Origin: Labedella endophytica
GTDB lineage: Bacteria; Actinomycetota; Actinomycetes; Actinomycetales; Microbacteriaceae
Direction: 5' to 3'
Length of the DNA: 64,000 bases
Assembly: GCF_003990045.1 (NCBI RefSeq)
Contig: NZ_RZGZ01000001.1
Coordinates: 496,001-560,000 of the forward strand
This document shows positions 59,384 through 64,000 of this stretch, piece by piece. Within the stretch, counting starts at the first letter, position 1, and each line of letters begins with the position of its first letter. The notes beneath the pieces were generated by a model that had not been told where the DNA came from, made no database searches, and was given only the letters and a program-made list of their open reading frames with translations. The position numbers were made by a program, and so were the translations under genes.

Positions 59384-61119
59384 GCGGAGCCTCCCCCGGG
59401 GAGCTGCTGCAGTCGAGTGAGGGATCGCCACTCGGGATGGTGCCGCAGCCCGCGGAGCGCGCGCGCGAGCGGCGGTGTGCGGAGGCCGGCGCGCTCGAGG
59501 AGCGTGTGGTCGGCCAGGACGTCGTCCGTCCGACCGTGCGCGAGTACCGCCCCGTCGTCGAGCACGACGATGCTCGACGACGCTTCGGCGACGAGCTGCA
59601 TGTCATGGGTCACGACGACGACGGTGGTCCCGGCCCGGTGGAGGTCGACGAGCAGGGAGACGAGTTCGTCGGCGCGCGCCCGGTCCTGACCGAACGTCGG
59701 TTCGTCGAGGACGAGCACGTCGGCCCCGCCGATGAGTGCGGTGCCCACCGAGAGTCGCCTCTTCTGGCCCCCGGAGAGGAGGAACGGATTCACGTCGCGG
59801 GCGTCGGACAGCCCGAACCGCTCGAGGAGACCGTCGACGCGTCGCCGGACGCCGTCCTCGTCGTCCCCCGCCGATCGCGGTCCGTGGGCGAGCTCGTCGA
59901 ACACGGAGTGGGTCACGAACTGGTGCTCGGGATTCTGGAACACGAAGCCGATGCGCTCGGCGACGGCGCCAACGGACGCCCGCGCGGGGTCGAGGCCGCC
60001 GACAGACACGGTGCCGCGGGGTGGACGCACGAGGCCCGCGATCGCGTGGGCGAGGGTCGTCTTGCCGGCACCGTTCGTGCCGACGACCGCGACGAACTCG
60101 CCGGCACGGATCGTGAGGTCGACGTCGCGCAGCACGGACCGGCGGGCCCGTCCACGGCCGCGCGTCACCGTGAGGGATCGCACGGTGATGGCGGCGGGAG
60201 CGTCCGGCTCCTGGCCATTCTCGAGAATCGGCGGGAGTCGCGGAAGGTCCGACCGTGCGTCGAGGGCCGCGCCGAGGTCCGCCGCCGTGAGGGGCATCCG
60301 CTCGAACGCCAGTCCCGCGCGTCCGAGGCGCAGCGCCGCTGTCGTCGCGGTGGGCAGCCAGACGCCCAACCGCTCGAGGTCCGCGGCGTGACCTCCGAGG
60401 ACCGCCGACGGCGTGCCGTCGAACACGGTGCGGCCGGTCGCGTCGAGCACGACCACGCGGTCGACGAGCTCGACGGCCGCATCGAGATCGTGCTCCACGA
60501 GGACCACGGAGCGCGACCCGTCGGCGACGACGTCGCGGAGCGCTGCGTACACGTCGTCGGCACCGGCGCCGTCGAGATTGGCGGTCGGTTCGTCGAGGAC
60601 GAGCACGTCGGAGCTCGCGGCGAGCGCGGCAGCGATCGCGAGCCGCTGCTTCCCCCCTCCCGACAGGATGTCGGGGTCGTCGTCACGTCGGTCCCACAGG
60701 CCCACACGGCGCAAGGCGTCTTCCGCGCCCGCCAGTACCGCGCCCACCGGCACGAGGCGGTTCTCGGCGGCGAAGCAGACCTCGTCGAGCACGCTGCGCG
60801 TCACGATCTGCGCGTCGGGGTCCTGGAACACCATCGCGACGCGCTCGCTCAACTCGGCCACGGAGTGCTCGGTGGTGTCGAGTCCCGCGACCCGGACGCG
60901 ACCCTCGACGTCGGCGGCGATGACGTGGGGGACGAGCCCGTCGAGGGCGAGGGTGAGGGTCGACTTGCCCGATCCGCTCGGACCGAGGAGGAGCACGACC
61001 TCTCCGCGCGTGACCGTCAACGACGCCCCGCTCGGCGTCCAGTCGGATCGGCCGTGGTGCCGGATCCGCAGTCCGTCGACCTCGACGACGGGTAGCCGTG
61101 TGGTGTCCTCCGGCGTCAT
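59380..61119 (-). CDS. Fused ECF transporter ATPase (EcfA1-EcfA2)
   Basis: 579 residues with two complete ABC domains. Domain 1: LLGPSGSGKSTLTLALDGL, VFQDPDAQIVTRSV, SGGGKQRLAIAAAL, VLVLDEPTANLD, VLVEHDLDAAVEL. Domain 2: VGTNGAGKTTLAHAIAG, VFQNPEHQFVTHSV, LSGGQKRRLSVGTALI, VLVLDEPTFGQD, VVTHDMQLVAEA. The first signature is SGGGKQR rather than SGGQ(K/R)QR. The same fused form is found in YkoD. Overlaps ecfT (GTGA); 28 nt behind the S subunit gene. Confidence 0.92.
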   Translation of the reverse strand: MTPEDTTRLPVVEVDGLRIRHHGRSDWTPSGASLTVTRGEVVLLLGPSGSGKSTLTLALDGLVPHVIAADVEGRVRVAGLDTTEHSVAELSERVAMVFQDPDAQIVTRSVLDEVCFAAENRLVPVGAVLAGAEDALRRVGLWDRRDDDPDILSGGGKQRLAIAAALAASSDVLVLDEPTANLDGAGADDVYAALRDVVADGSRSVVLVEHDLDAAVELVDRVVVLDATGRTVFDGTPSAVLGGHAADLERLGVWLPTATTAALRLGRAGLAFERMPLTAADLGAALDARSDLPRLPPILENGQEPDAPAAITVRSLTVTRGRGRARRSVLRDVDLTIRAGEFVAVVGTNGAGKTTLAHAIAGLVRPPRGTVSVGGLDPARASVGAVAERIGFVFQNPEHQFVTHSVFDELAHGPRSAGDDEDGVRRRVDGLLERFGLSDARDVNPFLLSGGQKRRLSVGTALIGGADVLVLDEPTFGQDRARADELVSLLVDLHRAGTTVVVVTHDMQLVAEASSSIVVLDDGAVLAHGRTDDVLADHTLLERAGLRTPPLARALRGLRHHPEWRSLTRLQQLPGGGSA

Positions 61120-61147
61120 CCCCGCGGAGCCGGTCGTTCGACGGCGG

Positions 61148-61747
61148 TCACGCAGCGGCCATCGCGAGCGGGGCCGGGTGCTTCCGCGGGCGTCGGCGGT
61201 CCATCTCTCCCTGGACTCCCCGAGCGGCGCCCGTCGAGTCGACACCGCGCGCGACGAGGCGGGCCAACCAGGTGACGACGAGGGGGCTCACGACGAAGAG
61301 TCCGATGTAGACGGTCTCCGCGAGGGGTGGGAAATGATCGGGGCCCACGAGGATCAGAACGAAGACCCCCATGACGATGCCGGCGACGATCGCGGCGACG
61401 GCGAAGACCCAGCCCTTCCAGTAGCGATAACGCGTGACGAGGAACGGCAGTTCCTGCAGTGCCCCGATGAGGAGCCCAACCCCCACGTGCCTCCACAGGT
61501 TGACCGGATCGATGGCGGACGCGGCGAGGCCTGCGATCGTGCCCGTGAGCAATGCCACTCCACCGCGGCGGAGGAGGGTCTGCGCCACCACGCCGGGGAA
61601 GAAGTACACGCCGATGAGTACGCCGTAGATCACCGGGACGGTGAGCAGGACGACCGCGTGCAGGTAGCCGACGATCCCGAAGACGAGCCCGCCGGCGACG
61701 CCGATGGCGGCGCACGTGAGGAGGAGGCGAGTGCTCAGAGAGGTCAT
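61148..61747 (-). CDS. ECF transporter substrate-specific subunit (YkoE-like)
   Basis: 199 residues, about five to six helices and a basic tail (MDRRRPRKHPAPLA). VPVIYGVLIGVYFFPGVVAQTLLRRGGVALLTGTIAGLAA and LLIGALQELPFLVTRYRYWKGWVFAVAA follow the YkoE pattern (PIYGxWF...KPGAAL..E..A, G.xQGxGAE..F.xxRwk). YkoE-type subunits bind thiamine precursor HMP, but the iron box upstream points to iron, heme or siderophore uptake; substrate is open. First gene of the S-A-T operon. Confidence 0.82.
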   Translation of the reverse strand: MTSLSTRLLLTCAAIGVAGGLVFGIVGYLHAVVLLTVPVIYGVLIGVYFFPGVVAQTLLRRGGVALLTGTIAGLAASAIDPVNLWRHVGVGLLIGALQELPFLVTRYRYWKGWVFAVAAIVAGIVMGVFVLILVGPDHFPPLAETVYIGLFVVSPLVVTWLARLVARGVDSTGAARGVQGEMDRRRPRKHPAPLAMAAA

Positions 61748-61807
61748 TCTGGCGTGCTTTCGGATCGCAGGAGAGGTGTCGTGATCGAGCGGCGGTGCAA
61801 ACGTCAG

Positions 61808-61826
61808 TTTAGTTAGGCATACCTTA
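61808..61826 (-). promoter_or_regulatory. DtxR/IdeR-type iron box
   Basis: Read on the minus strand TAAGGTATGCCTAACTAAA matches 14 of 19 positions of TTAGGTTAGCCTAACCTAA, including the GCCTAAC core. It lies 61 nt before the S-subunit start and about 97 nt before the divergent acyltransferase. Confidence 0.65.
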
Positions 61827-61910
61827 GAACGCGAGCCGGTTCGGACGATGCGGCTCGGTCGACCGTGCCGCACCGGGTGGAGGAATCCCGCCCCGGCATG
61901 CGCCGACTCC

Positions 61911-61916
61911 TATGCT
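61911..61916 (+). promoter_or_regulatory. -10 element for the acyltransferase gene (leaderless)
   Basis: TATGCT, 6 nt, ATG at 61923. Confidence 0.5.
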
Positions 61917-61922
61917 GACTGC

Positions 61923-63263
61923 ATGAGCGAGGCCGCAGCAGTCGGAACGTCCCCCTCCCGGTCGAGCGCCGCGAGCAGCGCAGCATCGATTGACCTCTCG
62001 AAGAGGGACCTCACCCTCGACCTGGCGCGCGTCTTCTGCGTGCTGCTCGTCGTCGTGATCCACCTCCTCATGGTCGGCGTCGGCACGGGCCCCGACGGTG
62101 GCATCGCCGTGTCGCGGCCGCTCGAGGAGCAGTGGTGGTTCGCGCCGGTGACCTGGATCGGCCAGATCATGCCCCTCTTCTTCGTCGTCGGGGGCTTCGC
62201 GTCCCTCACCGCCTGGCGGAGCCTGCGGAGGCGCGGCGGGAACGCGGCCGACTACGTCCGGAACCGGGTGCTCCGGCTCGCGCAGCCCGCCCTTCCGCTG
62301 TTCGTCTTCTACGTCGTCGCGATCGGGGGCGCCCGACTGCTCGGGGTCGACCCGGGGCTCGTCGAGGTCGCCGTCGTCGGAGCAGCCTCGCCCCTGTGGT
62401 TCCTCGCCGCCTACACGCTCTGCCAGGCGCTCGTGCCGCTCATGGCCGGCTGGCACGCGCGCGCTCCCCGGCGGGCCCTGCTCGTGCTCCTCGCCGGAGC
62501 CGTCGTGGTCGACGCGCTGCGCTACACCGCCGGTATCGACGGGATCGGGCTCGCGAACCTTTTCTTCGTGTGGCTCCTCGTCCAGCAGATCGGGTTCTGG
62601 TACGCCGACGGGTGGTTCGTGGCACGGCGCTGGTGGACCCTCGCCGTGATCGCCGCCGTCGCGTACGCCACCCTCGTCCCGCTCACGGAGTGGGGCCCGT
62701 ACTCCGTCGACATGCTCGGAAACCTCAATCCGCCCACCGTCCCGCTCGTGGCGCTCGCGGTGGGCCAGGCGTGCGTGCTGCGGCTGCTCCGACCGGTCCT
62801 CTCACGGCTCATGAACACACACGCCGCCCGTGCGGCCGTGTTCGTCGTCGGCACGAGACTCATGACCATCTACCTGTGGCACCTCCCCGTCATCCTGATC
62901 GTCTCGGGGGCGGCGCTCCTCGTGCCGTGGGCGAGCCCGGCGCCCGCGAGCCCCGCGTGGTGGTGGTCGCGCCCGCTGCTGTTCGTGCTCGTCATGGCCG
63001 CGGTCTTCGCCTTGTCGTTCCTCGTCGGTCGCTGGGAGGCTCCGCGCATGGCGGGGGCGACCCCGCGTCCGGCGATCGTCGCGGTGGCGACCCTTCTCGC
63101 CTTCATCCCGCCGTTCGTCGTGATGGAGTGGTCCATGGGCCTGCCCATCGCCGTCGTGGGCAGTGTGCTCCTGTCGGTGGCGGTCCTGATGCTCGGTCGC
63201 GGCGCTCCGGATCCCGCGCGGCGGCTCAGCCCGGCTGGATCGGGCGGCGTCGACGGGGCGTGA
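61923..63263 (+). CDS. Acyltransferase-3 family membrane protein
   Basis: 446 residues, about ten helices. After a Ser/Ala-rich head comes RDLTLDLARVFCVLLVVVIHLLMVG, with the D-x-x-R and H of the family active site, WIGQIMPLFFVVGGFASLTAW, VRNRVLRLAQPALP, and MTIYLWHLPVILIV. Such proteins transfer acyl groups to lipids or cell-surface sugars. Acceptor unknown. The last 38 nt overlap the convergent pirin gene. Start is leaderless-type; an upstream ATG at 61848 lacks signals. Confidence 0.87.
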   Translation: MSEAAAVGTSPSRSSAASSAASIDLSKRDLTLDLARVFCVLLVVVIHLLMVGVGTGPDGGIAVSRPLEEQWWFAPVTWIGQIMPLFFVVGGFASLTAWRSLRRRGGNAADYVRNRVLRLAQPALPLFVFYVVAIGGARLLGVDPGLVEVAVVGAASPLWFLAAYTLCQALVPLMAGWHARAPRRALLVLLAGAVVVDALRYTAGIDGIGLANLFFVWLLVQQIGFWYADGWFVARRWWTLAVIAAVAYATLVPLTEWGPYSVDMLGNLNPPTVPLVALAVGQACVLRLLRPVLSRLMNTHAARAAVFVVGTRLMTIYLWHLPVILIVSGAALLVPWASPAPASPAWWWSRPLLFVLVMAAVFALSFLVGRWEAPRMAGATPRPAIVAVATLLAFIPPFVVMEWSMGLPIAVVGSVLLSVAVLMLGRGAPDPARRLSPAGSGGVDGA

Positions 63264-64000
63264 GCCGGACCGTCGGAAGGGGAGGGGCCGGGATGCGGTC
63301 GTCCCCGTGTCCCTCGACGACGCCGAAGCGGGGGTTCCTCGCCTCCCAATCGGTGCGTGCCGCGACGATCTCGTCGTGGTCGCGTCCGACGAAGTTCCAC
63401 CACATCACGAGATCGTCCTCGAAGGGCTCGCCGCCGAGCAGGACGAAGCGGGCGCCGTCCGTACTCTCGATCGCGAGCACGGAACGCCCCGATCCGAGGT
63501 AGAGGAGCGGACCGGACGAGACCCTCGTGCCGGCGACGGTGACCGTACCGCTCAAGACGAGGACGGCATGCTCGAAAGAGGTATCGAGGGGGAGCGAGAC
63601 GTCGGTGCCCGGCTCCACGACGATGTCGGCCCCGAGGAGGGGGGAGAACACCATGGCCGGGGATGTCGCGCCTCCGAGCGTTCCGAGCATGACGGTGGCG
63701 GCCAGACCGGGCTGTCGGTGCACAGGGAGCTCGGTGTGCTGCTCGAAGAAGGGGGCCACGTGCGCGGAGGCCGCCGGGAGCGCCGTCCACAACTGCAGGC
63801 CATGCATCTCGGCCGGCTCCTCGGGGAGGGAGAGCTCCGAGTGAGAGATGCCGAGACCGGCCGTCATCATGTTGAGCTGCCCGGGCGCCACGACCACGTC
63901 GCTCCCGACGCTGTCGCGGTGGCGGATGTCGCCGTCGATCGGCCAGGTGACGGTCTGCAGTCCGATGTGCGGGTGAGGCAGGACCCGCATCACGGCGCTC
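63226..64000 (-). CDS. Pirin family protein, N-terminus cut by window end
   Basis: About 258 residues visible; the frame continues past 64000 (…SAVMRVLPHPH), and the usual first ~50 residues of a pirin are missing. Metal ligands are seen in LPHPHIGLQTVTW (two His), and in GISHSE and MHGLQLW, forming the first cupin; the second cupin domain (FSPLLGADIVVEPGTDVSLPL ... GEPFEDDLVMWWNFVGRDHDEI) is also typical. Some bacterial pirins are quercetinases; role here unknown. Converges on the acyltransferase gene and overlaps it by 38 nt. Confidence 0.92.
   Translation of the reverse strand, partial: SAVMRVLPHPHIGLQTVTWPIDGDIRHRDSVGSDVVVAPGQLNMMTAGLGISHSELSLPEEPAEMHGLQLWTALPAASAHVAPFFEQHTELPVHRQPGLAATVMLGTLGGATSPAMVFSPLLGADIVVEPGTDVSLPLDTSFEHAVLVLSGTVTVAGTRVSSGPLLYLGSGRSVLAIESTDGARFVLLGGEPFEDDLVMWWNFVGRDHDEIVAARTDWEARNPRFGVVEGHGDDRIPAPPLPTVRLTPRRRRPIQPG

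Noticed and set aside
61748-61922. TPP riboswitch for the YkoE-like operon
   Set aside because: No CTGAGA/ACCTGA-type core on the minus strand; an iron box is present instead.

Overview
The window is chromosomal DNA from a high-G+C Gram-positive bacterium, most likely an actinobacterium of the Microbacteriaceae. The evidence is the strongly G/C-biased third codon positions, the gene order hadA-hadB-murB ... tRNA-Trp-secE-nusG-rplK-rplA (the mycobacterial had-trpT-secE-nusG neighbourhood with insertions), a NusG with a long acidic N-terminal extension, a DtxR/IdeR-type iron box, a mycobacterial-type SOS box, a LAXTG (class E sortase) surface protein, and many apparently leaderless genes (TANNNT, 6-8 nt, then ATG/GTG).

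Layout. 0-11 kb: tail of a GH10 xylanase, a histidine phosphatase, a TauE/SafE permease, the hadAB-like dehydratase pair coupled to murB, a Pro/Gln-rich single-pass membrane protein, an aspartate-type aminotransferase, two related tiny membrane proteins, then tRNA-Trp, secE, nusG, rplK and rplA closed by a strong terminator. 11-21.7 kb: a divergent HTH protein / catalytically degenerate resolvase-like protein pair, then one 9.2-kb gene for a 3056-residue cell-wall-anchored protein built of about 20 DUF11-like modules, 15 of which form five consecutive ~1.2-kb A-B-C triads. 22-27 kb: a KimA-type potassium importer divergent from a large LuxR-family (LAL/MalT-like) ATPase regulator.

27-38.4 kb is a polyamine/amine uptake and catabolism island: Lrp/AsnC regulator, class III aminotransferase and FAD amine oxidase in one operon, a second FAD oxidase divergent from it, then a tightly overlapping operon amidohydrolase-potA-potD-potB-potC and a cupin. 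38.5-50 kb: a PadR/DUF4097 pair with palindromic operators, a membrane-anchored unknown, a divergent YczE/MocR pair, an RND permease with a 285-residue Pro/Glu-rich insert, a glycosyltransferase and a two-gene fluoride channel. 50-56 kb: an MFS_2 sugar-type transporter, an ABM-domain membrane protein, a 3-hydroxyisobutyryl-CoA hydrolase-like crotonase, a GlsB/YeaQ protein, and a DEAD-box RNA helicase with 18 repeats of 12 residues and a structured leader. 56-64 kb: a small membrane protein, an SplB-like radical SAM protein behind a LexA box, a nitrilase-family hydrolase, an ECF transporter (S, fused A1A2, T) behind an iron box, an acyltransferase-3 membrane protein, and a pirin cut by the window end.

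The most unusual items are the triad-built surface protein with cysteine-paired linkers, the iron-box ECF transporter whose closest named relative (YkoEDC) is a vitamin importer, the SOS-box radical SAM gene, a palindromic intergenic repeat family present twice, and the resolvase-like protein that has lost its catalytic serine. I see no CRISPR array, prophage, IS element or antiphage island.
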